Part shown: positions 8,191 through 16,608 of the stretch, one piece after another | Layout: each line of letters opens with the position of its first letter | Numbering within the stretch: the first letter of the stretch is position 1 | Assembly (NCBI GenBank): GCA_934463165.1 | Contig: CAKSJG010000021.1 | Location: 1 to 47,591, forward strand | Direction of reading: 5' to 3' | DNA: 47,591 nt | Source of the DNA: an uncultured Clostridia bacterium | GTDB taxonomy: Bacteria > Bacillota > Clostridia > UMGS1810 | The notes under the pieces: model-generated | The model's database searches: none | What the model was told of the DNA's origin: nothing | What the model saw: the letters and a program-made list of their open reading frames with translations, nothing else | Translations under genes and position numbers: made by a program

Positions 8191-8219
8191 ATTATAACCG
8201 AAAAATCGACATGAATGAA
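8191..8219 (-). promoter_or_regulatory. Possible promoter of the recombinase gene
   Basis: On the minus strand, a perfect -10 TATAAT (8191-8196) lies about 30 bp before the recombinase start codon, with a weak -35 (TTCATT, 8214-8219) at 17-bp spacing. It lies outside the invertible segment, so recombinase expression should not depend on the switch. Confidence 0.45.
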
Positions 8220-8334
8220 TTACCGAAATACATAAAGAAGCTGAATACAAGATTGATTTTTTTATGTTTTGAGATATACTATATACCGTAATTAATATAT
8301 TTGAGCGGCCATGGAGTAAGAATCGGAAAATACT

Positions 8335-8384
8335 AAAATCCCCCGAATGACATCCGCAGTACGATGTCATTCGGGGGATTATCC
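8335..8384. terminator. Perfect hairpin terminator-like element, copy 1 of a 50-bp repeat
   Basis: A 17-bp perfect stem (8338-8354 and 8363-8379, starting ATCCCCCGAATG) with an 8-nt loop, just after the GH2 stop codon. The same 50 bp recur at 11687-11736. There is no long T-run on either side, so its terminator role is inferred from stem strength and position. Confidence 0.7.
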
Positions 8385-10786
8385 TATTTTATGTCATATG
8401 CGCTTCTGAGCCTTACCGTCTTCGGCTCACCTTCGGTTATTCTTACCGTTTTGCTTTCTCCGCCGTTTAGGTCAAAATAGTTATCACTGAGCACAAAATC
8501 ACTGTCAGGCGAATCGATCTCAACATACTTTGCAAAGTTTTTTGCGGTAACTGTGATTGAATCTCCGTTTATTATGTAAGAAAGAGCGGGGTCTTCAAAT
8601 TCAAAATGCTTCGGAGCCGTAAAAAGAACCGTTCCCTCCGACACAACATCACCGCCGCATAAAAGCTTATAGCTTAAATAGTTGTGCATAACATCGGTTT
8701 TGTTAAAATCAATTTCGGGCAAGGAGCATACACTCAGCGCCGCAACCGATACGGCGTGCTCTCCGCTTTGCAAAACCTTTGATTTGCTGTTTCTCAGCTC
8801 CCATTTAACCGTACCGTCCACTCTGTTTACCGTGTCATTTGTCACAAACAGTTCCGCCTTTGTGCTGAAATCATTGCGCGTATAATCCATTGTGCAAAAA
8901 GGACGCGTTGTTGTCTCACCCGTTTCATTGCACGAAAGAAGAACGGGAGCAAAAAATCTTTTTGCAAAATACTGCAGTGCCTTGTATCTTCCGTAATAAT
9001 CAATGCTCGACCATGATGCCACGGGCCAGATATCATTAAGCTGCCAATACAGCGCTCCCATACATCTGCCGCGGTTACGGCGCAGATGCTCTGCGGCATA
9101 TTTCATTGCCTCTGCCTGCAAAAGCTGAGATGCATAAATAACAGCCGCAAAATCCGTCGGGTATTTGAATGTCGCGCCCATGTATGTCATAATCCGTGTG
9201 TTTCCGCCCATGTTACGCTGGTGCATCTCCATGATTCTGCCGAATATGTTTCTGTCGGACGGCAGCGTAAATGAGTTAACCGTTTTTTCACACGGGAATG
9301 ACTCAAAGCCGAATTCGCTCAAATATCTGAAATAGTGGTTTCTGTATTCCGAAAACGGAACTCCTCCGTGCCATACCTTCCAATAGTGAGAGTCGCCGTA
9401 ATTCTCGTTTGTCGGGTCAATAAAATGTCCGCATGTGCTCGGAGACGAAGATACATACGGCACTTCGGGGCATATCTCTTTAACAATTGACGGCATCATA
9501 TCTTCAAATATTTTAATATATGTTTTTTTCTCGGCAGCGCTCGCCTCAACCAACATCTGTTCAATTTCGTTATTGCCCGATATAACGGCAATACACGCGT
9601 GATGCCTTATGCGCTTTAAATTATCTATGCATTCAAGCCTGATTTCTTCGTGGAATTCTTCATCTGCCGAGATGCCCTCGCACGCAAACATCATATCCTG
9701 AAAAACAACAAGCCCGGCTCTGTCGCAGCTGTCATAGAAAAAATCATCCGGATAGTGACCGCCTCCCCACACTCTTATCGCATTGAAATTACACGATTTA
9801 CATGCACGTATCAGCTTGTCGGTTCTCTCCGCCGTAATGCGCGAAAGAACATTATCCTCGGGGATATAGTCCGCGCCCATTGCAAAAAAGCGAATACCGT
9901 TTACCTCATGACAAAAGCTCTCGCCGTATTTATCTCTCTCGCGGATGAGCTTCATCTCTCTGAGTCCGATCGATTTTTGCTTTGAATCAACGGTTTTCCC
10001 ATTTTCGCATGCAGATACACGAGCAACATACAAATACTGTTCGCCGAGCCCGTTTGGCCACCATAGCCTCGGATTTTCGATTTCCGTCTCGGTGTTGTTT
10101 TTAAGCACAAATTTTTCTCCGTCCGGTGTCGTGACATCTATTTTTATATCGGCATTTCCGCTGCATTCGGCACATACGTTAACAAAAACCCTGCCGCACG
10201 AATGGCGCTGAGTGATTCTCACGTCTTTTATCCTTGCGGAATTTTCCCTTACAATCGAAATGTCTCTCCATATTCCCGCATCGGGGAGCCTTGCGCCCCA
10301 ATCCCAGCCGAACATGCAGTGAGATTTGCGAAGATGCATGTATCCCATTAATGCGTCAGGCGGCGAAAAAAGCTTTTCTTTTTCGTATTTTTCTTTTATG
10401 TATTTATTCGGTGAAAAAAACGTTATTTCTATTTTATTGCTTCCGTTTTTAAGCACATTTGTCACGTCAAATTCATATGTTCTGTGCATGTTTTTTGTCG
10501 ATGCAATAAATTTGCCGTTTATTTTGATTTCAGAAAGCGTATCAAGCCCCTCGCAGCGCAAAAGAAGTCTTTTATCATCTGATTTTTTTTTGAATTTAAA
10601 AGACCTCGAAAAAGTATAATCATGATTTAAAAGCTCAAGTGCGCCCCACTCATTGTCCCTGTAATAAGGGTCATCCATGAGGTTACTGTCAAGCAAAAAA
10701 GAATACACCGACCCCGGTATGCTGCCGCTGCAGTCGTATCCGTTTCCGCACATGTTCCACCGTCCGTTAAGGCTTATTGTCTCCAT
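8384..10786 (-). CDS. Cytoplasmic beta-mannosidase, glycoside hydrolase family 2
   Basis: 800 residues, normal for GH2 beta-mannosidases. It opens with the jelly-roll sugar-binding domain (LNGRWNMCG; about 1-180), then an Ig-like domain, then the TIM barrel. Catalytic residues are visible: acid/base E407 in SGNNE and nucleophile E491 in SEFGFES; NAIRVWGGGHYPDDFFY is characteristic of the mannosidase branch. There is no signal peptide, so it should act inside the cell, releasing mannose from the non-reducing end of imported manno-oligosaccharides. The start has an AAAGGAGG site. It diverges from an AraC-family gene, and the pair is bracketed by two copies of a 50-bp hairpin repeat, as if a self-contained cassette. 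Specificity for mannose over another beta-linked sugar is likely but not proven. Confidence 0.88.
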   Translation of the reverse strand: METISLNGRWNMCGNGYDCSGSIPGSVYSFLLDSNLMDDPYYRDNEWGALELLNHDYTFSRSFKFKKKSDDKRLLLRCEGLDTLSEIKINGKFIASTKNMHRTYEFDVTNVLKNGSNKIEITFFSPNKYIKEKYEKEKLFSPPDALMGYMHLRKSHCMFGWDWGARLPDAGIWRDISIVRENSARIKDVRITQRHSCGRVFVNVCAECSGNADIKIDVTTPDGEKFVLKNNTETEIENPRLWWPNGLGEQYLYVARVSACENGKTVDSKQKSIGLREMKLIRERDKYGESFCHEVNGIRFFAMGADYIPEDNVLSRITAERTDKLIRACKSCNFNAIRVWGGGHYPDDFFYDSCDRAGLVVFQDMMFACEGISADEEFHEEIRLECIDNLKRIRHHACIAVISGNNEIEQMLVEASAAEKKTYIKIFEDMMPSIVKEICPEVPYVSSSPSTCGHFIDPTNENYGDSHYWKVWHGGVPFSEYRNHYFRYLSEFGFESFPCEKTVNSFTLPSDRNIFGRIMEMHQRNMGGNTRIMTYMGATFKYPTDFAAVIYASQLLQAEAMKYAAEHLRRNRGRCMGALYWQLNDIWPVASWSSIDYYGRYKALQYFAKRFFAPVLLSCNETGETTTRPFCTMDYTRNDFSTKAELFVTNDTVNRVDGTVKWELRNSKSKVLQSGEHAVSVAALSVCSLPEIDFNKTDVMHNYLSYKLLCGGDVVSEGTVLFTAPKHFEFEDPALSYIINGDSITVTAKNFAKYVEIDSPDSDFVLSDNYFDLNGGESKTVRITEGEPKTVRLRSAYDIK

Positions 10787-10808
10787 AAGAATGCCTCCTT
10801 TAATTTTT

Positions 10809-10837
10809 TTGACATTTTAATTTTAATATAGTATAAT
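10809..10837 (+). promoter_or_regulatory. Consensus promoter of the araC-family gene
   Basis: Perfect -35 TTGACA (10809-10814), 17-bp spacer and perfect -10 TATAAT (10832-10837), with start near 10844. It lies in the 113-bp gap between the divergent GH2 and AraC-family genes. Leftward transcription of GH2 would have to start from an overlapping promoter that I cannot define. Confidence 0.85.
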
Positions 10838-10899
10838 TGAAATATCCATTAATATTTCGGCCGTTTTTTTATATTTTCTTGCTAAAGGAGGAGTAACGG

Positions 10900-11688
10900 A
10901 TGGAAGTGATTCACATGGGTATTGCAACAAAACACAGCCCGGGGGAGTTTTGTTTAAGGCAGATTTTTGACGGATACACGCTATGCTGCTTTGCCACGCC
11001 GTATATGTATGAAAAGAGCGGAAGCATGCATTACGGAAAGCCGGGCGACGTGATAATAAATACCCCGGGGGAAATAGTATACCACGGAGACATAAGCAGC
11101 AGCGGCACGGGTTTTGTAAACGATTGGATAAGGCTCTCGGGCGATGAGCTCAAAGATTATCTGACAAGATATCCGATCCCGACAAATACCGCGATACACA
11201 CGCAGAATGTCTCGTTTTTGCGCGGATTTATCGATGCCGTCCGCAGTGAGGTAATCATCAAAAAAGCGGGTTATGCCGATATGATAGCTTCGCTGCTGTT
11301 TCAGATTATATTGGAATTATACAGAAAAACAAACAACGAAGATTCAAAAAACGATGCGGAAAGCAGACTGTCGAAAGCAAGATACGAGATAATTAAAAAT
11401 CCGCAAAAAAAGCACAGCCTTGAATCGCTTGCTGCGCTGTGCGGATATTCTCCGGGGCGGTTTTCTCATTTATACAAAAAAATTTACGGAATAAGCCCGA
11501 TGCAGTCCGTTATAAACGAAAGAATATCAATGGCAAAAACTCTTTTGGAATACGGCGGATTTTCTATTTCCGACGTATCGTCCGCGTGCGGATTTGAAAA
11601 CATATATTATTTTTCAAAGCTGTTTAAACAAAGGACGGGAATTGCGCCGAGCAGATTTGGTCATAAACAACTAAAACAAAAACATTAA
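10900..11688 (+). CDS. AraC-family transcriptional regulator
   Basis: 262 residues. The N-terminal half is an AraC-type cupin sugar-sensing domain (PGDVIINTPGEIVYHG is the usual beta-barrel turn). The C-terminal 100 residues hold the two helix-turn-helix motifs (SLESLAALCGYSPGRFSHLYKK and SISDVSSACGFENIYYFSKLFKQRTGIAPSRF). It starts after a near-ideal AAAGGAGGAG site. Divergent from the GH2 beta-mannosidase, it probably controls that gene in response to an oligosaccharide; whether it also acts on the larger neighbouring locus is unknown. Confidence 0.92.
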   Translation: MEVIHMGIATKHSPGEFCLRQIFDGYTLCCFATPYMYEKSGSMHYGKPGDVIINTPGEIVYHGDISSSGTGFVNDWIRLSGDELKDYLTRYPIPTNTAIHTQNVSFLRGFIDAVRSEVIIKKAGYADMIASLLFQIILELYRKTNNEDSKNDAESRLSKARYEIIKNPQKKHSLESLAALCGYSPGRFSHLYKKIYGISPMQSVINERISMAKTLLEYGGFSISDVSSACGFENIYYFSKLFKQRTGIAPSRFGHKQLKQKH

Positions 11689-11736
11689 AATCCCCCGAAT
11701 GACATCCGCAGTACGATGTCATTCGGGGGATTATCC
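11687..11736. terminator. Bidirectional terminator-like hairpin, copy 2 of the 50-bp repeat
   Basis: Identical over 50 bp to 8335-8384: stem 11690-11706 with 11715-11731. It lies between the converging stop codons of the AraC-family gene and the phosphohexomutase and so can serve both. Confidence 0.75.
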
Positions 11737-11737
11737 G

Positions 11738-13360
11738 TTATTTAAGAAAAATTGCGGCAATACCGTTCAAGCATTTTTCGGCATTTTTCAAGCTGTCCGA
11801 AAAAAGCTCAAAATAAAACTTTATTTTAGGCTCCGTTCCCGACGGGCGAACCGCGCACCAGCCGTTCGGCATTATGAATTTAAGCACGTCGGATTTCGGA
11901 AGTCCTTCAGCACCGTCTTTACAGTCAAGCTTTTTCACTATCTCAAACGGCATTTCTTCGTTTCGGAATTTGTGCATCATTTCATTGATTTTTTTGCTGC
12001 CTTCAATTCCTTTAAGCGTAAGGGTTTTAAGCCTTTGAGTGCAAAAACCGTATTTTTCATACAGCTTTAAAAGTCCGTCATAAAGCGTCATGCCTCTTTG
12101 CTTGTAATCTGCCGCCGCTTCGCAGATGAGCATCGCGGCAACAACGGCGTCCTTATCTCTCGCGTATGTGCCCTTTAAGCAGCCGAAGCTCTCTTCCAGA
12201 CCGAAAACAAAGCTGTGCTCTCCGCTCTCTTCAAACTCCTTTATCTTCTCGCCGATAAACTTAAAGCCCGTGAGCACATCGATCGTGACTATGCCGTAAT
12301 CGTCGGCAATTCTGCGCACAAGCTCGCTCGTAACTATCGTCTTTACGACGGCTCCGTTTTTCGGCAGGGTGCCGTTTTCTTTTTCCTTGCGGAGAATATA
12401 TTCAAGCAAAAGGCATCCCGTCTGATTGCCGTTCAGCACTTTGTAATCGCCGTCCGTTGTCTTCACAACGACTCCTATCCTGTCGCTGTCGGGATCTGTT
12501 CCGAATACGAGATCGGCATTCTGTTTTTTGGCATACTCCACGGCAATGTCAAATGCCTCGCTGTTTTCGGGATTCGGTGATTTAACAGTCGGAAAATCGC
12601 CGTCGGGTTCTTCCTGCTCCGGCACGGTGAACACATTTTTAACGCCTGTTTCTGCCAAAATCCTGCGGACGGGGATATTGCCCGAGCCGTGAAGCGGTGT
12701 GTATACAACCCTGAAGTCATCGGGGATCTCCGTGCCGAGAGACTGCTCTTTTACGGCATTTATGTATGCGCCGTCAACCTCCTCGCCGATTATGCTTATT
12801 TCGGGATTTTCGCAAAGCTTAACACCGCCGAAAATGTCGGTATTGTCTATGTATTTTATGATCTTATCGGCAACGCCGGGCGGTATCTGTCCGCCGTCAT
12901 CGCCGTAAACCTTGTAGCCGTTATACTCCTTGGGATTGTGACTCGCAGTGATTACGATTCCCCTCGCGCAGCCGAGATAACGCACCGCAAAGGAAAGCTC
13001 CGGAGTCGGCCTTAAACCGTCAAAAAGATACGTCTTTATCCCGTTTGCACACAAAACATTTGCCGCTTCAAGAGCAAATGTACGTGAATTGTTCCGTGAA
13101 TCATGTGCTATAACAACGCCTTTTTCGGCAAATTCCGCGCCGCAGTCGAGGATTTCGCCCGCAAGGCCCTGTGTTGCACGGCGCACGGTGTAAATGTTCA
13201 TTCTGTTTGTGCCGGGCCCCATAACTCCGCGCAGTCCTCCCGTGCCGAATTCAAGGCAGCGGTAAAATGCGTCCTTTCTTTCGTCATCGCTCATTGCCCG
13301 AAGCTGTTCGGCGGCGTCGGTTTTTTCAAGCCATCTTTTATATTCGTTTTTCCAATTCAT
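11738..13360 (-). CDS. Phosphohexomutase (phosphoglucomutase/phosphomannomutase, PgcA-like)
   Basis: 540 residues of the alpha-D-phosphohexomutase superfamily. The phosphoserine loop is TASHNP (S140), the metal loop GTDPDSDR, the sugar-binding loop GLEESFG, and the phosphate-binding C-terminal motif VRPSGTEPKIKFY. It interconverts hexose 1- and 6-phosphates. The gene starts only 4 bp after the GH130 phosphorylase, which yields a hexose 1-phosphate, so conversion of that product for glycolysis is the obvious role. Substrate preference (glucose or mannose) cannot be read from sequence. It is the last gene of the minus-strand series and is followed by a strong hairpin. Confidence 0.92.
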   Translation of the reverse strand: MNWKNEYKRWLEKTDAAEQLRAMSDDERKDAFYRCLEFGTGGLRGVMGPGTNRMNIYTVRRATQGLAGEILDCGAEFAEKGVVIAHDSRNNSRTFALEAANVLCANGIKTYLFDGLRPTPELSFAVRYLGCARGIVITASHNPKEYNGYKVYGDDGGQIPPGVADKIIKYIDNTDIFGGVKLCENPEISIIGEEVDGAYINAVKEQSLGTEIPDDFRVVYTPLHGSGNIPVRRILAETGVKNVFTVPEQEEPDGDFPTVKSPNPENSEAFDIAVEYAKKQNADLVFGTDPDSDRIGVVVKTTDGDYKVLNGNQTGCLLLEYILRKEKENGTLPKNGAVVKTIVTSELVRRIADDYGIVTIDVLTGFKFIGEKIKEFEESGEHSFVFGLEESFGCLKGTYARDKDAVVAAMLICEAAADYKQRGMTLYDGLLKLYEKYGFCTQRLKTLTLKGIEGSKKINEMMHKFRNEEMPFEIVKKLDCKDGAEGLPKSDVLKFIMPNGWCAVRPSGTEPKIKFYFELFSDSLKNAEKCLNGIAAIFLK

Positions 13361-13364
13361 ATAA

Positions 13365-14522
13365 TCACCCGTTATTCATATCAATAAGCCTGCAGATGTT
13401 TTCCACGCTCGTATGCGTTGTGTATCCGTCTTTCGGCGTGTTTTTGCAGTAATCAACCATTTTTTGAACAGTAGTCGCTGCAACATGAAGTCTCGTGTCG
13501 GACGAAGCATAATATATGTAAATATCTCCGTCCTTTTCGATTGCACCGTTTGTAAATACAACGTTTGACACATCGCCGATTCTTTCATGTCCGCGCGGTG
13601 CAAGAAAATAGCCGCCCGGTGTGTAAATCACCTTTGAGGGATCATCCAATGCCGTCATAAAGCAATAGAGGACATATCGCAGCCCGGCAGCGGTATTTCT
13701 CACGCCGTGAGCAATATGAAGCCAACCGTCTTTTGTCTTTATCGGGGTTGCTCCGGCGCCGTTTTTAACCTCTTTAACCGTATGGTAAACGCGCTTTTCA
13801 ATAATCTTTTCGTCTTCGATTTTTGCGTTTTCCATGCTGTCAACAAAAGCCGCTCCTATTCCTCCGCCGCTTCCGACATCTATAAATCCGTCGGAGGGTC
13901 TTGTGTAGAGCATATATTTTCCGTTTACAAATTCCGGATGCAAGAGGACATTTCTCTGCTGATATTTTGTTTCAAGATCGGGAAGTCTTTCCCATTCGAC
14001 AAAATTCTTTGTGCGTACGATTCCGCATTTTGCAACCGCGGACGAAGTATCGTCAACGGTTTTGTCCTTTCTTTCGGAGCAGAAAAGCCCGTAAATCCAA
14101 CCGTCCTCATGCCGGGTCAATCTCATGTCATAGACATTTGTGTCGTCCTCGCCGTATTTGGGAAGTCTTACCGGGTATTTGTCAAACACGAAGCTGTCAA
14201 TCCCGTTGTCAGAACGTGCAACGGCAAAAAACGATTTTCTGTCATAGCCCTCAACACGTGCAACAAGCACATACTTTCCGTCCGAATATATAGCTCCCGA
14301 ATTAAACACGGCATTAACGCCGATACGCTCCATAAGATACGGGTTTGTTTTTTCGTTTAAATCGTATCTCCATTCAAGCGGAATATGCTCATGCGTAAGC
14401 ACGGGATTAACATATCTGTCATATATTCCGTTATACCAATTTTCGTCCGTTTGATTCTTCTTTTCAACAAATGCCCTGTGTCTCTCTTTTAAGTCATATA
14501 ATTTTTCGTTAAAATTTTTCAT
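13365..14522 (-). CDS. GH130 glycoside phosphorylase, probably 4-O-beta-D-mannosyl-D-glucose phosphorylase type
   Basis: 385 residues, full length for GH130 five-bladed propeller enzymes. The N-terminal KLYDLKERHRAFVEKKNQ helix and GEDDTNVYDMRLTRHEDGW resemble the mannosylglucose phosphorylase branch; D132 in YDMRLT is the likely catalytic acid. Such enzymes phosphorolyse beta-mannosyl linkages to alpha-mannose 1-phosphate and glucose or a shortened mannan. It has no signal peptide. The start follows AAGGAGA, and it is tightly linked to the phosphohexomutase. The usual partner, cellobiose 2-epimerase, is not in the window, so substrates other than epimerised mannobiose should be considered. 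Confidence 0.88.
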   Translation of the reverse strand: MKNFNEKLYDLKERHRAFVEKKNQTDENWYNGIYDRYVNPVLTHEHIPLEWRYDLNEKTNPYLMERIGVNAVFNSGAIYSDGKYVLVARVEGYDRKSFFAVARSDNGIDSFVFDKYPVRLPKYGEDDTNVYDMRLTRHEDGWIYGLFCSERKDKTVDDTSSAVAKCGIVRTKNFVEWERLPDLETKYQQRNVLLHPEFVNGKYMLYTRPSDGFIDVGSGGGIGAAFVDSMENAKIEDEKIIEKRVYHTVKEVKNGAGATPIKTKDGWLHIAHGVRNTAAGLRYVLYCFMTALDDPSKVIYTPGGYFLAPRGHERIGDVSNVVFTNGAIEKDGDIYIYYASSDTRLHVAATTVQKMVDYCKNTPKDGYTTHTSVENICRLIDMNNG

Positions 14523-14599
14523 TGCTTTAGTCTCCTTGCTGCGTGACGTTTTCCTAAGGTTTCACTTTCTCATTTAACAGCTTATTTCATAATAACTTG

Positions 14600-16507
14600 T
14601 CAGCGGTTCATATTTCTGATATATTTATAATTATAATACAGTGCAAAATCCTGATCGTTTGCCCACGGGTCGTAATACTCTCCCCTGCACCCATTTACGG
14701 TATACGGGTACAAATATGCACACGATGCCTCGCCTTTTCCGTTAAAAAGGCAAAGGCAGGACTTAAGACCCGATAAACCCTTTTTATGATATTCCTCATC
14801 TCCGGTAATCATATAATTTTCCAGATAAGCAATAGATGTCAGCGATGTCCAATAGTGCGGAAAAACATCTCCGTAAAGCATTCTTTTTCCGAACCAATAT
14901 CCGTCCCAATAGCGTATTGCCGTTTCATACAAATGATAATCGGGCTGACGTCCGTTAAAGCGCTTCAGGATTTCCATATGTTCCGATGATGCTTCAAGAT
15001 ATTTTTCGTCTCCGGTTATCATATACATATTTTGCAGGTGCGTAACCGCGGGCGCGACAATTGTCTGCTCAAAGTTAACCTCGTGCTTTGGGTAGCGGGT
15101 GCCGTTTTCCATTATGTTTTTTGCATGTTCTTCAAAATAATTCAGCAAAATATCAAACTCTTTTGTCATGCCCGCATGCTTAAGCGCCTTTGCAAAATTA
15201 TTAATAAACACAGCGTTCGGATAAAACCTGCCGCCGCCCGATTCATAGTAGCGGCTCTCTATTTTAAACATATCGTCAAGATATTTCTTTTCACCCGTAA
15301 GCCAATACATTTCCGTCATAAATTCGGCATACCATGATGAATTATACAGCCTCAGCCTTTCGGTATGCCTTCCGACGGTGTTGTGTATGCATCCCGTTTC
15401 TTCGTCATATATTTCACGGCGTATGAATCGGACATGCTTCATCAGGCTGTTATATACCCTTTCGTCACGGTTGTATCTCAGCCAGTTTGCAATCAAAAGC
15501 CCCATGCCGATGCGCTCTCTTGACGCATTGTGGTCACTAAAATCATTATCGAAATACATTCTCTTATCTTCGTTGTCATATATCAGATACGCTCCGTCAA
15601 GTCTGCTTTCGGCATTATGAAACTGCTGATTGTTTACGATAAATTTTACGCGGCTTTCAACCAGCTTTTCAAGAGCCTCCGAGACGAAGAACCTTGCAAT
15701 GGTTTTATAACCGTCATGTTCAATTTCAAATATGTGCTCGCCGAGTCTTTCGGGAATGTATGTGACATTGCCTCCGTCCGATTCAACCGGGCAGTTATCG
15801 ACAGTTACGCTGATATTATCGCGGTTTGTATTAAACCTTATCACCTCTCCCTCAAATACGGTAAACGTATCTGCCGAAACGAGGGTAATATTTTCGTATT
15901 GTGATATAATTGAATAAAATTCATCTATGCTGTCACATATAAATATATCCCAGGACAAAACATAACATTCTCCGGGGCGCAGGTCAAACGGTGACGGATG
16001 CAGAACGAATCCGCCTCTGTTGTTGGTTTCTGCGTCCGTACTGTAAGAATCGATTGACCCATCTTTGAGAACAAGCCCGAGGCAAATATCCGATACTCCC
16101 ATCTTTACGGCACAGATATATGACGTGCTCCCTCCGCACCAGACATGAGCGCTGCACCTAAAGTTCATGCATGTCTGAGCGTCGGCATAGTTATCCGCAA
16201 GAGGAACAGTTATTCCGATCTCGCCTCTTTTTATGAATATGTCGTCGCTTGTGTTGTTGCAAAATGTGTATGTTTCGGAAATTTTGTTTTTCCGGATTTT
16301 TCGCTCCGCTTTTACCGAAACCTTTTTGCATTCAAACTCGGTAAGGTTAATATCATTGTGTTTCAGCCTGCCCTCATTTTCTCCGGCTAAAACCGCGCCG
16401 AGCCGTCCGCCCTCGCTTATCCAGTTCATTTTATACTCATCATCGCGGCAAACAAGCGATGAAATGCCGCCGTGTTTATCCATGCAAACATCAATGTCTC
16501 TTATCAT
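14600..16507 (-). CDS. Unassigned cytoplasmic protein with beta-sandwich plus helical-barrel-like region (possible glycoside hydrolase or lyase)
   Basis: 635 residues, no signal peptide. The N-terminal ~270 residues look beta-rich (alternating hydrophobic strands, GGSTSYICAVKMG, FVLHPSPFDLRPGECYVLSWDIF). From about 290 on, repeated helical units such as WYAEFMTEMYWLTGEKKYLDD, MYMITGDEKYLEA and LENYMITGDEEYHKKG recur at 50-70-residue spacing, as in (alpha/alpha)6 toroids. I cannot place it in a named family. It lies between an oligosaccharide importer and the GH130 gene, so an intracellular role on the imported sugar is plausible. Confidence 0.7.
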   Translation of the reverse strand: MIRDIDVCMDKHGGISSLVCRDDEYKMNWISEGGRLGAVLAGENEGRLKHNDINLTEFECKKVSVKAERKIRKNKISETYTFCNNTSDDIFIKRGEIGITVPLADNYADAQTCMNFRCSAHVWCGGSTSYICAVKMGVSDICLGLVLKDGSIDSYSTDAETNNRGGFVLHPSPFDLRPGECYVLSWDIFICDSIDEFYSIISQYENITLVSADTFTVFEGEVIRFNTNRDNISVTVDNCPVESDGGNVTYIPERLGEHIFEIEHDGYKTIARFFVSEALEKLVESRVKFIVNNQQFHNAESRLDGAYLIYDNEDKRMYFDNDFSDHNASRERIGMGLLIANWLRYNRDERVYNSLMKHVRFIRREIYDEETGCIHNTVGRHTERLRLYNSSWYAEFMTEMYWLTGEKKYLDDMFKIESRYYESGGGRFYPNAVFINNFAKALKHAGMTKEFDILLNYFEEHAKNIMENGTRYPKHEVNFEQTIVAPAVTHLQNMYMITGDEKYLEASSEHMEILKRFNGRQPDYHLYETAIRYWDGYWFGKRMLYGDVFPHYWTSLTSIAYLENYMITGDEEYHKKGLSGLKSCLCLFNGKGEASCAYLYPYTVNGCRGEYYDPWANDQDFALYYNYKYIRNMNR

Positions 16508-16560
16508 AATTTCAAATTCCTTTATCTATTGTCTTTTTATTTGCTGCATATAAATCTAAA

Positions 16561-16596
16561 GGCGCGCGGCAAAATGTATTTATTTTGCCGCACGCC
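16561..16596. terminator. Strong hairpin after the permease genes
   Basis: A 15-bp stem with one mismatch (16561-16575 with 16582-16596, GGCGCGCGGCAAAAT arm) in the 101-bp gap between the second permease gene and the next gene. On the minus strand it is followed only by TTTAG, so it may act as a partial terminator or RNA-stabilising structure that sets importer expression apart from the downstream enzymes. Confidence 0.55.
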
Positions 16597-16608
16597 CCGA
16601 AATAACGC

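Noticed and set aside
8134..8370. 78-codon frame upstream of the recombinase
   Set aside because: It overlaps the 50-bp hairpin repeat and the recombinase start, has no ribosome binding site, and its translation has no protein-like pattern.
13707..14360. 217-codon plus-strand frame antisense to the GH130 gene
   Set aside because: Shadow of a well-supported gene; no ribosome binding site or recognisable product. The same holds for the 207-codon frame at 26001-26624 opposite the GH10 gene.
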